This document shows positions 32,417-43,073 of a stretch of DNA of 64,000 bases, one piece after another. The DNA lies in the NCBI GenBank assembly GCA_008330645.1, contig VLTN01000016.1, forward strand, positions 372,001-436,000, given 5' to 3'. A model generated the notes under the pieces. It did not search any database. It was not told the origin of the DNA and saw only the letters and a program-made list of their open reading frames with translations. The DNA is from Cafeteria roenbergensis (lineage: Eukaryota > Sar > Bigyra > Bicosoecida > Cafeteriaceae). The position numbers and the translations under genes were made by a program. Within the stretch, counting starts at the first letter, position 1, and the number at the start of each line of letters is the position of its first letter.

Positions 32417-34624
32417 TCACGCCAAGCGCGCAACCGCGCGGGCTGCCGCCGCTGTGATGGCCTCGGCCGCAACGCTGTCGCACCCGCCCCCTGCCTGCAC
32501 TGCCGCCGCTGCCAGCTCCACGTCGGCAAGCATCAGCCGCTGCTCGGCAGAGCCGATGCCCGTGGACGACTCAACGGCCTCCGAGAGGGCCCACGCGAGG
32601 GCCCCTCGCAGGTCCCCCGCTCTGACGAGGCAGCGGTGCATTGCGGCCACGTGGGGCGCCTCGAGCGACCAGCCCGTTGCCCTGGCCGCCCTCACAGCCT
32701 CCGCCGCAAGCGCTGGGTCCCGCAGGGCCTCGGCAGTGAGCAGCATCTGGAACAGGGGGGCGCCGTGCTGCTCGTGCAGCTGCACCCCGCAGGCCGAGAA
32801 GGCCCCCGCAACCGCGCGCACCTCCGGGGCAGAGCAGCGCCCCAGGCTGCGCATCGCGGCTACGCTCTCCGCAAACAAGGAGGCAGTCACGTGGCCAGTC
32901 ACCGCCCTCGACAACGACGCGGCGGCGGCTCTCGAGATGCTGGGGGGGAGGGGGGAGGCAGCGCCCCAAGCCGCAGCCTCGCGGATGGCGCCTGCCAGCC
33001 CCATTGAGGCCAGTACGGCCCACGCAGTGCGGTGCGCCGCAGCCTCTCCCACGGCTGCTCGAAGGCACGCGGCGAGCGCGAACGACGCGCGGGGCGGGCT
33101 CGCAGGGGCTCGGCGCAGCACCGCTTCCACGAGGCTCTCGCCGGGCGCGGGCGCCCCAGCGCCTGCAGCCGCCTGCTCCAGCCCGCCCACAGCTCCAGCA
33201 CCCGCACCAGCTCCAGCTCCAGCTCCAGCACCAGCACCAGCAGGAGCGGCGCCAGTGTCCACCCCGGCCGCCCTGGCCATAGCTGCCACTGCCCGCGGGG
33301 TTCGAGCCGCGGCGGCCATGGCGGCCCACAGCGCTGCGAGAGCCCTCAGCGGCCCCGCCTCGCTGCCCGTCTCTGCCGCAACGGCGTTGGCTTCCAACAC
33401 CGATTCCAGGGCCGCGACCAAGCGCTCATCAGCCCGGTCACCGCCCCCCCTGCGCTTGCTCCGGGAGCCACCCGCGCCCTGTCGCAGCCGCGCCAGCGCC
33501 GCCTCCGCGTCCGCCGTAAGCGGCGTCTGCATGCTGGCAGCCAGCTCCAGCAGCTCCACTACATCAGCAGGCAGCCCACCCAATTCATCGGTGGGTCGCC
33601 CCGCCCCATCCGCCTCCGCCTCTGCCAGCGCCTCCGCCGCTTTCGCGGCAGGCGCCGCCGCCCTTCCCGACGCTGCCAGTGCCGTCCTGAGTGGCTCCAC
33701 CACCGCGCCAGTCGCAGCGCGCAGCGTGAGCGCCGCGGACAGGCCCCACCCGTCCCCAGCCAGCAGCTCCACCGGCTCCCCGCCCGCCGCGCTCCACAGC
33801 TCCGTGACCACAGCAAAGGCCTCTGCATCGCCGTCCGCGGCAGCTCGTCCCAGAGCCCGCAGTGCGGCCAGCCGGACGACATCGCGACAAGCCGCCGCGT
33901 CCGTGCCGTCTCCGGCAGAGCTGTTCGCAAGCAGAGCCACCTCGTCAACACAGCCCCTCGCGGCTTCCAGCGGCGGGGGCGGGTCGCCGGACCTGGGCGC
34001 ATGGGAGGGGTCCAGAAGGACCGCCTCGGCGGCAGAGGGGCTGTTTGGGGCGGCTGCGCCCGCTGTCGCGGCACGGCCCTCCTTGGCAAGGCTGAGCGCG
34101 GCTTGGCAGAGCAGGCGCACGGCCAACCGCACGCCGCCCTCTGACGCCGCAGCAGTCTCCACACACGAAAACAGCAAAGATGTCCTGATTGGAAAGCCCG
34201 ACGCGATGGCTTGCTCGAGAGTGGCCTCCGCCGCGGCCGCGAGCAGCGCGGGTCTGGCCGAGCCACAGCTCTGGCCCTCGGGCGAGGCCGGCGCCGACCG
34301 CAGGCTGTCCAAGGCTTTGGCGACCGCGGCGTTGGCCACCCGCTCGCCGTGCGCCCCAGCCTGCGCCACGTCCGCCCCTGGGGCGCTCCGCAGCGGCCGC
34401 ACCTCCAAGACGGCGCGCCTGACGAGCTCCCGTGCTTCTGCATCGGCGCTGGCGGCAGACGAGGGCCGCCACTGGCTGGCCTGGTCCAGAAGCTCACGCG
34501 ACGAGCGGGCCGCCCCCCAGGTCGTGCCCGACCGCTGGAAGCAGGCCAGCGGGGCGGCAGCGCGCGCAAGGCAGCTCGCCGCGGCTATTGCCACTCGCGC
34601 GCCCGCTGCCCGAGCCATCGCCAT
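32417..34624 (-). CDS. Alpha-helical repeat protein with mitochondrial-type leader, possibly PPR-like
   Basis: This is a single exon of 735 codons. The start at 34624 was chosen because it yields MAMARAAGARVAIAAASCLA, an Arg/Ala-rich leader without acidic residues, typical of organelle import; an ATG at 34618 is equally possible. The body is almost entirely predicted helix and Ala/Leu-rich. The C-terminal segment FQMLLTAEALRDPALAAEAV then HVAAMHRCLVRAGDLRGALA resembles the paired helices of pentatricopeptide or related repeats, but no clean PPR consensus is visible. A GAGAGA run is encoded by a CCAGCT-type repeat near 33185-33245. The role is likely organelle RNA metabolism if PPR-like, but this is inference. 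The competing plus-strand frame (32319-34853) lacks recognisable features. Confidence 0.6.
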   Translation of the reverse strand: MAMARAAGARVAIAAASCLARAAAPLACFQRSGTTWGAARSSRELLDQASQWRPSSAASADAEARELVRRAVLEVRPLRSAPGADVAQAGAHGERVANAAVAKALDSLRSAPASPEGQSCGSARPALLAAAAEATLEQAIASGFPIRTSLLFSCVETAAASEGGVRLAVRLLCQAALSLAKEGRAATAGAAAPNSPSAAEAVLLDPSHAPRSGDPPPPLEAARGCVDEVALLANSSAGDGTDAAACRDVVRLAALRALGRAAADGDAEAFAVVTELWSAAGGEPVELLAGDGWGLSAALTLRAATGAVVEPLRTALAASGRAAAPAAKAAEALAEAEADGAGRPTDELGGLPADVVELLELAASMQTPLTADAEAALARLRQGAGGSRSKRRGGGDRADERLVAALESVLEANAVAAETGSEAGPLRALAALWAAMAAAARTPRAVAAMARAAGVDTGAAPAGAGAGAGAGAGAGAGAVGGLEQAAAGAGAPAPGESLVEAVLRRAPASPPRASFALAACLRAAVGEAAAHRTAWAVLASMGLAGAIREAAAWGAASPLPPSISRAAAASLSRAVTGHVTASLFAESVAAMRSLGRCSAPEVRAVAGAFSACGVQLHEQHGAPLFQMLLTAEALRDPALAAEAVRAARATGWSLEAPHVAAMHRCLVRAGDLRGALAWALSEAVESSTGIGSAEQRLMLADVELAAAAVQAGGGCDSVAAEAITAAAARAVARLA
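33185..33245. repeat. CAGCTC/CAGCAC repeat coding for Gly-Ala run
   Basis: Short CCAGCTCCAGCACC-like units repeat on the plus strand. In the minus-strand gene they encode alternating Gly-Ala. Confidence 0.7.
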
Positions 34625-34992
34625 CACGACCTCGTGCCTGCCTCCGCCACAGGCTGCGCCAGTTGCAGGCGCACGCTGGGCTGGCCGTCCTCCTCCCCTG
34701 GGCCTCCTGCAAGCAGTGGCACTGCGGGCGCAAGCGCCCTTGGCCCTGCCGCAGCAGAGCCGTCGAGTTCCACTGATCCCGGTCCGCACTCGAGGCGCGG
34801 CGCGCCGGGGTTGGGCGCCATGCCGAGCAGCGACCCAGACATGGAGTCCATGAGCCACCCCTTGAGCCCCGGCGCAGTGAGTGCGGGCGCTCTGCGCGCG
34901 CCGCAGGCCGCGACGCGCGCCAACGCCCTCTCGGGTTCGCGCCGGCCTTGAGCGCCGGCTGATGTTGCTGCCGCAACTGCTCCCCGACCCGC
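34625..34992. promoter_or_regulatory. Shared upstream region of divergent helical-repeat gene and presenilin
   Basis: These 368 bp lie between divergent start codons. The sequence is GC-rich and no motif stands out. The long minus-strand frame extends into it but without supporting features. Confidence 0.3.
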
Positions 34993-36357
34993 ATGCGCCC
35001 GCAGGACAGCGCTGCACACGACCCTCACGACGAGGCTGGGCTTTACCGGGACGAATTGACGAACCTTGCGGCGGTGATCCGTCCCGTGGCAATCTGCATG
35101 GTCCTTGCCTCGCTGGTGGTCGCGTACGTCCGGGACCAGACCTTTGACGCAGCCCTGTCGTCGGGGCTGTCCACGTATCTCGTCATCAACCAGGATGCGG
35201 CGTCCTCGGCGGGCAAGGACGAAGGGACGCTGTTCGGAGAGGGGCTTCTGAACGCGCTGGTGATCGTGGGGGTTATCATGGCGGCGGCCTTTGTCATGGC
35301 GCTGTGCCTCTACTTCCGCTTGACCTGGCTGCTCGCCGGCTACATCATGTTTGCCATGACCATGCTGCTGGGCTACACCGGCGGTTTCATGCTGTTCACC
35401 ACGCTCACAGCCTACCGCGTGCCCATGTCCTACCCGACGATGGCGGTGCTGATGTGGAACTTTGCAATCGTGGGGGTCATCTCCATCTTCTACCAGCGCG
35501 GCGTGCCCCGGTCCCTCACCCAGTGGTACCTCATCGCCGTGGGCAGCATCATGGCCTGGACCCTCAGCAAGTTCCCTGAGTGGACGTCCTGGGCCCTGCT
35601 CCTCATGCTCGCCCTCTACGACCTCTGCGCCGTCCTCACCCCCTGCGGGCCGCTTCGCTGCCTCATCAACCTCATGCAGACGCGCAACGTGTCCATGTCC
35701 GGGCTCGTGTACGAGGCGGACGTGGCGCCCGCCGGACCCCCCGGCGCAGCAGTGCCGGAGCACCTGCGCGCGTACACGGGGCAGCGCGACACGCTTGCGG
35801 TGGGCCGCCCGGCAGTGGGGAGGGCGGCCGCTCAAGAGGGCCGCCCGGCCAGCGCCACCGCGCCCCCCGCGCCCGGAGCCAGCACCACCGCTGTGGCGCC
35901 GGCGCCGTCGCCGCCCGCCAGCAGCAGCAGCAGCGCGCCCAGAGGCGAGCCAGCGGACCCAGCCGCCTCCTCGGCTGGCGGGCACCATGTCCTCACGGAG
36001 GGCGTCTCCGAGGGCGCCCCCATCGGCGACGAGCCGGCCTCCGGCGGCCGCCCCGCCAACGAGCTGGAGGCCATGGGAGACGCCATGAGCTCCAGCATCA
36101 AGCTCGGCCTCGGGGACTTTGTGTTCTACAGCGTGCTCGTGTCCCGGGCCGCGCTCGCCGGGCTCACCACCTTTGCAGCCTGTTTTGTTGCCATCCTCTG
36201 CGGGCTGGCAGGCACCATTGCGCTCCTAGCCGTGCTGCAGCGGGCCTTGCCGGCGCTGCCAATCTCCATCTTCCTCGGCCTGGTCATATTCTTCGTGGTG
36301 CGGCTGGCGCTGGTGCCGCTCGTCGTCCTCTTCTCGGCCAGCGGGATCGTGGCCTGA
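34993..36357 (+). CDS. PSEN: Presenilin, catalytic aspartyl protease of gamma-secretase
   Basis: Presenilin is an intramembrane aspartyl protease that cleaves transmembrane stubs in ER, endosomal and plasma membranes. This is a single exon of 454 residues, close to the usual 400-470. Hydrophobic helices are clear, beginning VIRPVAICMVLASLVVAYV. The catalytic motifs are present: YD in LALYDLCAVLTP with Asp210, GLGD in LGLGDFVFYSVL with Asp375, and the PAL motif in LPALPISIF at about residues 420-422. Between the two aspartates is a large hydrophilic loop rich in Ala, Pro and Ser, as in other presenilins, where autoproteolysis usually occurs. The start at 34993 gives a short cytosolic N-terminus. 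Other gamma-secretase subunits are not in the window. Confidence 0.96.
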   Translation: MRPQDSAAHDPHDEAGLYRDELTNLAAVIRPVAICMVLASLVVAYVRDQTFDAALSSGLSTYLVINQDAASSAGKDEGTLFGEGLLNALVIVGVIMAAAFVMALCLYFRLTWLLAGYIMFAMTMLLGYTGGFMLFTTLTAYRVPMSYPTMAVLMWNFAIVGVISIFYQRGVPRSLTQWYLIAVGSIMAWTLSKFPEWTSWALLLMLALYDLCAVLTPCGPLRCLINLMQTRNVSMSGLVYEADVAPAGPPGAAVPEHLRAYTGQRDTLAVGRPAVGRAAAQEGRPASATAPPAPGASTTAVAPAPSPPASSSSSAPRGEPADPAASSAGGHHVLTEGVSEGAPIGDEPASGGRPANELEAMGDAMSSSIKLGLGDFVFYSVLVSRAALAGLTTFAACFVAILCGLAGTIALLAVLQRALPALPISIFLGLVIFFVVRLALVPLVVLFSASGIVA

Positions 36358-36861
36358 GAAGGCCCGGTCGCCAGGAACTTGACCTGGCGGCCAGCAGCCG
36401 CGGCGCCGGCGACCGGACGAGGGGCAGCGTGCCTCGGGGGGCTTCGCGTGCGTGGCGGGCTGAAGGGGCAGCTGTGTGCCAGACAGGCGAGTGCATTCAA
36501 ACATGTGTGTTGGTTCGTGTTCGGCCAACGCGGCTGAACGTGTCCCTTCCTTGGAGAGGAGGGGGGGGGGGTGGGGGGCACTCCACGAAGCAACTTTGGA
36601 AGCATTCACATTCGCATTCGCACGGTTCATGCAACGGCGCTTCTCAACCCCCTCCCTATGTGGTGGTGGTGGGGGGGGCGGGAGGCGGTCTGACGCACAA
36701 AAGCTGGCTCAGGCGGGACGACCACGGCCGCAGGTACGGCCGCGGCCACGTGCGCTGTTGGCCGACGACTGCAAGATGTCTGGGGGGCGGGAGGAGAAGC
36801 CCCCCATCCTCGCCCCACGCACGCCCACTGGCACGCTGCCTTCCCGGCACCGCCCGGCAGC
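36358..36861. other. Convergent intergenic region between presenilin and SERINC
   Basis: These 504 bp are 3' flank for both genes. They hold two G-rich runs, near 36561-36577 and 36660-36680. No gene was seen. Confidence 0.4.
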
Positions 36862-38596
36862 TCATTCCACCACCGCCCCGAAGCGGCCCGGGCACAGGCA
36901 GGGCGCGACGAGGATCCACAGGTATATGACCCAGCTGGCGTACTGCGTGCCCATGCGCGCCCACATCGACGCGTCGCTCGCCTCCGGGAAGGCCGACGTC
37001 GCCGTGGTCTTTGTGTCCGCAGTTCCCCAGTTGCTCAGCAGCATCGCAAGGTAGCAGGAGCCCAGGAGCATCACCAGGTGGAAGAGGTAAGCGCCCTTGT
37101 CCGCCTCGGCGGCGGAGGCAGGGGCGCCGTCCTCCGGCTCTGCCACGGCGCCGTAGCGTCGAGCGGCGGCGGCGGTGCTGCCTCCCTGCTCGGCGTCGCT
37201 CAGCGGGCTGCTTGCGGCCGCAGCGTGGCCAGCCGAGCTGGAGGTTGCGGCGTGGGGTGCGCTCGCGGGCTCGCCGATGCTCTCGTGGTCCTCCTCCTGC
37301 TCGGCCTCCTTCTCCGTGCTGACGAGGGTGTGCGACTGTCCCACCGTCGCCACGCCAGCGCCCTTGTAGGCCGAGGACAAGGTGACCCAGGTGATGGAGA
37401 GAGCGACGAAGATGAGCGACACGATGACAACGCCCACAGAGTCGGCGTCGGCGGCAAGGAAGGGGTTGCAGGCGGTGTCGGGGTTGTTGGAGAGGGCTCC
37501 CCAGGCGACGTAGACGGAGTTTGCCATGAGGACGGCAGGGGGAATGGCGCCGGGGTTGGGGGCCGTGACGCTCTCGGGGTACGTGACCATGATGGACGCC
37601 ACGAAGAGGACGAGCGACGCGACGATTGTGGTCGAGAGGAAGGCGTTGGTGGTGGCGCAGGACGGGAACGAGGCCCACATCGCTGCGAGGCCGACGATTG
37701 AGCCGATGACCAGCGTGAGCATGACCACCAGGTACACAACCTTCCAGCCGTTCTGGCACAGGCTCGGCTGCTCCCGCCCCTCGTCCACGCACTGTTGCTC
37801 GTAGCGGCCGATGCGGGAGCCAAGCCAGTCTTGCAGGTCGAAGGCGAAGTCGATCATGATGATGATCTGGAGCAGCACGAAGAGCACCGACATCACCAAG
37901 GAAAAGGTGGAGTACCAAACGAAAAAGTCTGCGCAGGGCGGGCGCCAGAAGCCTTGCGCAATGGGGTCGGGAGGTTGAGCGAGTCGTGCTGGCAAGGAGC
38001 CGACACTCGCGCGAACAATGCGGCCAGTCTGTGCGACTCACCGGCGGGGATGAAGAACGTGACCACGGCCAAGACCAAGAAATAAATGAGCTTCACGATG
38101 TGGAGGCTGGAGTGGAACCACTGCGCGAGGCGCGCGCGGATAGAGGGGCGGAGGGGGGGCGGGGGAGGGCAGCAGTTGTCGGCCGGGGAACGTTCGCGGA
38201 CAAGCCTCGCCAGCCCCCGACGGCACAAACGCCCGGCGAGCAGCCCGGCGCGAGCAAAGCACGCGCTCGAACACAGGTCCGCACGACCCGCCAGCAGTGG
38301 CTCACCGGCACGCAGACGGTCACTCCGGCCATGGTTGAGAAGAAGACGGCGAGGGCGAAGGACAAGCGGTAAGCGGCTTGCACCCCGTAGCAACGCTCGC
38401 CCGTGCACCCCAGCTTGAACGAGCTCAGCTCCACAAACGCATCTTGCCCGTAGAAGCGAAGGAGGAAGGCAACGACCACGGCGGAGGTGAAAATGAGGGC
38501 GTAGAAGAGCTTCAGCCGCTGGGTGATGCCCGTGAGCGAACCGCTGGCGCAGCGGCAGACTGAGCAAGCCATGCAGCCGACGAGGCCGCAGCACAT
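36862..38596 (-). CDS. SERINC: SERINC/TMS1 family multi-pass membrane protein
   Basis: SERINC proteins are ten-helix membrane proteins linked to phospholipid handling, originally described as serine incorporators. Exons 38596-38306, 38120-38042 and 37928-36862 join in frame to give 478 residues, matching the family. The Cys-rich N-terminus MCCGLVGCMACSVCRCASGS is typical. Later landmarks are AAYRLSFALAVFFSTMA, WFHSSLHIVKLIYFLVLAVV, LQIIIMIDFAFDLQDWLGSR, NSVYVAWGALSNNPDTACNP (equivalent to the family motif TWSAMSNEPDRSCNP) and AYLFHLVMLLGSCYLAMLLS. It ends VAPCLCPGRFGAVVE. It is divergent from VPS34 and convergent with presenilin. Confidence 0.96.
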
Positions 38597-39092
38597 GTCT
38601 GCAGGCGACTAGCGACGCTTGCGAACCACGCGGCAGCCGACGAGGCGGCCGGGACCGATCAGACCAGGTTGCGGAGTGGGGCCGCGGCGCTGGCTTTGCT
38701 CGAGCACATTTCCGGGCGGCAAGTCCAAGATCAAATAGCACGCCGGGGCAGAGTCAGTCGGCTGAATGCCGCCTGTGGCAGCAGCTCTCCTCGCCGACGC
38801 CGGAGCAGCGCGCACGCGGGGGCCGCAAGCATAGTCGCCGTGGCATTGGCCCTTTTGTGGCGAGGCAGCCCGGCTGGGAAGGCCCGACTTGGGTTGGGGC
38901 AGCGCCTCAGTCACTCGCCGTGTGAATTGGGACCGGATGACTGGGAATCCAATTCGGCCAGCCTTGGGGCTCTGCTGGCTGTGCTGCGCCCGAGAGCATG
39001 CGCACGCGTGAGCCGCCAGAGCGGGCCTCCCCTCGCCCCGCTCTGGCCTGGACGGCGAAAGGGGGTCCTGACGTCCGCGGGCCGGTGCCGCC
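38597..39092. promoter_or_regulatory. Shared upstream region of divergent SERINC and VPS34
   Basis: These 496 bp lie between divergent starts. Two short AATTGGG/CCAATTC motifs lie near 38927-38960. No RNA gene or supported reading frame was seen. Confidence 0.35.
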
Positions 39093-42000
39093 ATGGCCTC
39101 CATGTACGCGCACTACCGGTTCTACTCGTCGTCGGAGGTGCCTCTGGACCTCAAGCTGCACGTGACGTCGCTGGACTGCAAGCACCTGGCCCGCACCGCT
39201 GCGCTGGCGGGCCTGGATGAAGACATCGACCCGCAGGACCTGGTTGTGCGCGCGCACGTGTACAACGACGGGACCGAGAACGCGGAGCAGGGCGAGTATA
39301 CGCCGCAGTTACCCATGCTGCTCGGCTCCTCGGTGTTTTGGAACGGGTGGCTCACCCTGCCTCTGCGGATCCAGGACCTCAGCCGGGATGCGCAGCTTGT
39401 GCTCACGCTGTGGGCGCCGGGGGAGCTCCTCGTCGGGGGGTGCCGGATCACGCTGTTTGACGAGCGGTTGCGGCTGCGCTCGGGGGCGCACAGGCTCGTC
39501 CTGTGGCCCCGAATCCGGCGCCCGGCGACTCGAGACGACGGAAGCGAGGGAATGACGGCCACGGAGGCCGCGGCGGAGTTCCTCAAAGGCCTGCACGGCG
39601 TGAGGGCCGCCATCGGGGAGACCGACGATCTGGACGCGAGCGTGCAGGTGGCTGCGGCAGTGGCGGCCGGAGACGCGGCCGGCCCGCCGGTGGCAGAGGC
39701 ATCCCTGGTGCCGGGGGTGCCAGTGGAGATGACGCCAGAGGCCGCCAGGGCCACGCTCGCCGAGCAGGCCTCAGAGGAGGACGGCGCCACCCGCGGCGCT
39801 GCCAGCCGCGGCAGCAGGAGCAGCAGCGACGCGGACGGCGCCGCGGGGGATTACGCCGCCCCCGTCTCGGAAGGCACGGCGGCCGTTCTCCCCGGGGACA
39901 GCGCGTGGGAGGCCGAGCGGCTGGTCCGGGCCAAGGCCGAGTTTGACGCGGGCGAGATCCCCCACCTCCCCTGGCTCGACCGACTCACCATGAGGCAGCT
40001 TGCAGCGGACCAGGAGGCCGCGGAGGAGGAGGCCGAGGCGGTGGCAGAGGCTCTCGAGGCCGCAGAGGAGGCGGCCCTCGGCCGAGGGCCCGGTCCAACG
40101 CCACGCGGCAGAGCCGCACTCGCCGCCCGGCGACACCCCCTGTGCTCCTTCCTGACGGTGGAGTTTCCGGTGCTGCCCTTCCCCGTCGTGTTCGACAGCC
40201 CCGCCTACGCGGACGTCGCCGCGCCTCCGTCAGTGCAGGACGGCCTGGTCGGACCTTCTGCCCTCGAGGAGGTGAGCTCTCGCCAGACGGCGCCGAGCCT
40301 TCGTGGTCAGGGCTCGCTTTCGTTCCGTGGCTGCCTCGCGCCGCCCCGCCACTGCCCCCTCGCCCCGCCACTGCCCCCTCGCCCCGCCACTGCCCCCTCG
40401 CCCCCCCCCCCCCCGCGGGCTCACAGGACTCCAACGCCGCGCGGTGGATGGGCCGCCTCGTCACCATATTCGACCCGGACGCTGGCCTGGAGCACCCCGT
40501 GGAGGCCAAGGTCGCCAAGCTGGGCACCTCCGACGCGAGACGCGGGGTCGACCCGGGGGCGACGCCCACCCCTGCCGAGCGAGCGGCCATCGACGCAGTG
40601 CTCCACAACCCCTCCATCCCCGCCCGGGCCATCACGGACCTCCTCTGGCGCTACCGCCACACGCTGCTGCGCAAGCCCGCCGCCGTCGTCCGGTTCATCG
40701 ACTGCGTTGACTGGTCCGACCCGGAGGAGGTGGCTGATGCAACGGCGCTGCCCTGGGCCCTGGCGCCGCCGGAGGACGTGCTGCGCCTGCTCGGTCCCGG
40801 GTACCCCCACGACGTGGTTCGGCGGTACGCCATTCGCTGCCTGAGCGAGGCCAGCGCAGACGAAATCAGCCTGTTCATGCTTCAGCTCGTGCAGGCGGTG
40901 CGGTACGAGCCCGGGGTCCGAGAGACGGTGGAGCGCAACTCCATGGCAAAGGCTGCGGCGATGCGGGGCCCCCCGTCCACGGGGGGCGGGGCAACTCCAG
41001 GAGCGGCCCTCGTTGAAGGACTAGGCGAGCTGGGACCGACGCCGGCGCCCCGGGACCACGGCGGGGAGGCTGGCGACGACGTGGACGACGAAGACGCCGA
41101 CGACGGGGCAGCCGAGGGGGACGTTCGCGAGGCACAGACAGGCCGGACCCCCAGCCACCGCTCGCTGGCCACCTCCGCCGCGTCTGGAGCTGGAGGAGGC
41201 AGCCCGGCCGCGGGGGCGGCCTCCGCCTACGCGGCATCCGTGGACGGCAGAGCGTCCTTGCCGGCGGAGGAGGACGACGTTGAGATCTCGCCTTTGGCCG
41301 ACCTGCTCGTTCGGCGCGCCTGCACCAACCTCACTGTGGCCACGCAGTTCCACTGGTTCGTGTGCGTGGAGGCGGAGAACCAGGCCTTCGGCCTCGTCTA
41401 CAATGCAATGCTCGCGTCATTCATGGATCAGAGCGAGCGAACACCAGGTGAGACCGAGCCCGCGCGTCTGCCGCACGAGCAGCAGCGCTTGGCCGCTGCG
41501 GGGCTGTTGCCCGGACCAGCTGCATTCGCAAGCGCCTCTCCGGCTCCCTCTCTCTGCTCGCGTGTCTGCGTCCGATCGGTGCCGTCTGCGTCGCGCCAGC
41601 GCCAGCCCTGCTGCCTTGCCTTCCTGTGCTCCCACTTTTGCGCAGAGGGAGTCCGCCTCATGACCGAGGTGTCCAACCACGCATCGTACATCCGCAGCGT
41701 GCTGTCTGCTGTGGAGTCCGTGGTGTCGGAGCCCGGCCTGCGCGCAGACGGCAAGACGGCGAACCTCATCGCCGCCTTCAGCCCGGGAGGCGCCTTCAGC
41801 TCCCAGGCAGAGCTCTCTAGCCCGGTTATCCTGCCACTTGACCCGAGGGTGCGGGTGTGCGGACTGGTAGCGGCCGACTCTCGCGTGTTCAAGTCCAGCG
41901 TGAGCCCCGCGCGCATTCGCCTGGTGATTCACGACTCCACGGACCCTGGCTTCATAGCCGAGCGGTTTGGGGACGACGCTGCCCGCACACTGATTGGGCT

Positions 42001-43032
42001 GCGAGCAGCGAGGCTGCGGGCCGAGGCGAGCGCTCGCGCGGCCGGGTTGCCGCTGCCGGCCAAGTACGACAGCGAGGCAGCGATCCGCGCTCCCGGCGCA
42101 ACGCGCTGGACATACGACACGCTTTTCAAGATCGGCGACGACGTCCGACAGGACCAGCTGGTCCTGCAGCTCCTCGACCTGATGGACCGCCGATTCAAGC
42201 AGTTCGGCCTGGACCTCTCGCTGACCCCGTACAAGGTGCTCGCCACCACAACGACGACGGGCGTCCTAGAATTCGTGACCGGCGCCATGGCCCTCGATCC
42301 GATCAAGCGAAACATCCTCGGCTGGCTCAAGGGTCACCCCGGAAACGCCGACGTGGATGGCATGGGGGGCGTGCGTCTGGACGTGATCGAGCGGTACACG
42401 CGCTCCTGCGCCGGATACTGCGTCTGGACCTACATCATGGGCATCGGGGACAGACACCTCGACAACATCCTCATCACACCCGACGGCCGCCTCGTGCATA
42501 TCGATTTTGGCTTCGCCTTTGGCAAGTGAGTGGCCGGCCTCCTCCCCTGTCGGCTCGTTCCTGTTGTGGCTTCTGAAGCTGCTCCTGCTTGCTCCGTTGC
42601 CGTCGCCCAACCCGCGGGCGCTCCAACTCGGCGCACCTCACTGCCCCCGCTCCCCCCGCCCCCGCTCTCTTTGCGTATCACCGCAGAGACCCAAAGCCGC
42701 TTCCGCCCAAGGTGAAGCTGACGAAGGACATGGTCGAGGTGATGGGGGGCTACTACCCCAAGTTCCTCACCAAGGCGACCCGCGCCTTTGGCTTTATCCG
42801 GCAAAAGGCCGGCCTGTACCTGGATTTGCTTGGCCTGATGCGCGACTCGGGGCTCCAGAGCATGGCAGACGACCCTGAGCGGGCGATTGCATTTGTGGCT
42901 GAAAAGTTGCGACTCGACATGAGCGAGGAGGACGCTGAGCTGGTGCTGTTGGGAGCCATCAAGGACAGCGTCTCGGCCGTCTTCCCGCTATTCGTGGACT
43001 TCCTCCACACTGTCGCGACCCAGATGCGCTGA
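39093..43032 (+). CDS. VPS34: Class III phosphatidylinositol 3-kinase VPS34 (PIK3C3)
   Basis: VPS34 phosphorylates phosphatidylinositol to PI3P on endosomes and autophagic membranes. Exons 39093-40271, 40427-41447, 41646-42525 and 42687-43032 join with matching phases to give 1,141 residues; human has 887. The order is an N-terminal C2 domain (FWNGWLTLPLRIQDLSRDAQ, LPWLDRLTMRQLA), a helical PIK domain (VRRYAIRCLSEASADEISLF) and a kinase domain with FKIGDDVRQDQLVLQLLDLM, LTPYKVLATTTTTG and SCAGYCVWTYIMGIGDRHLD. GDRHLDN is the catalytic loop and HIDFGFAFGK the activation DFG region. The C-terminus DPKPLPPKVKLTKDMVEVMG matches the family. Extra length lies in an acidic/Ala-rich insertion in C2, one after the PIK domain and about 45 residues in the kinase N-lobe. 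Confidence 0.97.
40343..40414. repeat. Three perfect 19-bp tandem units plus poly-C inside VPS34 intron 1
   Basis: The unit GCCCCGCCACTGCCCCCTC repeats at 40343, 40362 and 40381, followed by a C run at about 40401-40414. The array forms the pyrimidine-rich part upstream of the intron acceptor at 40425-40426. Confidence 0.9.
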
Positions 43033-43073
43033 GCTCGCGCGCAAGCCCAGATGCGTGATTGCACCGTGCAACA

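Noticed and set aside
32319-34853. 844-codon plus-strand frame opposite the helical-repeat gene
   Set aside because: Ala/Ser/Arg-biased with no motif. The minus frame has an organelle-type leader and helical repeats. The call remains less certain than others.
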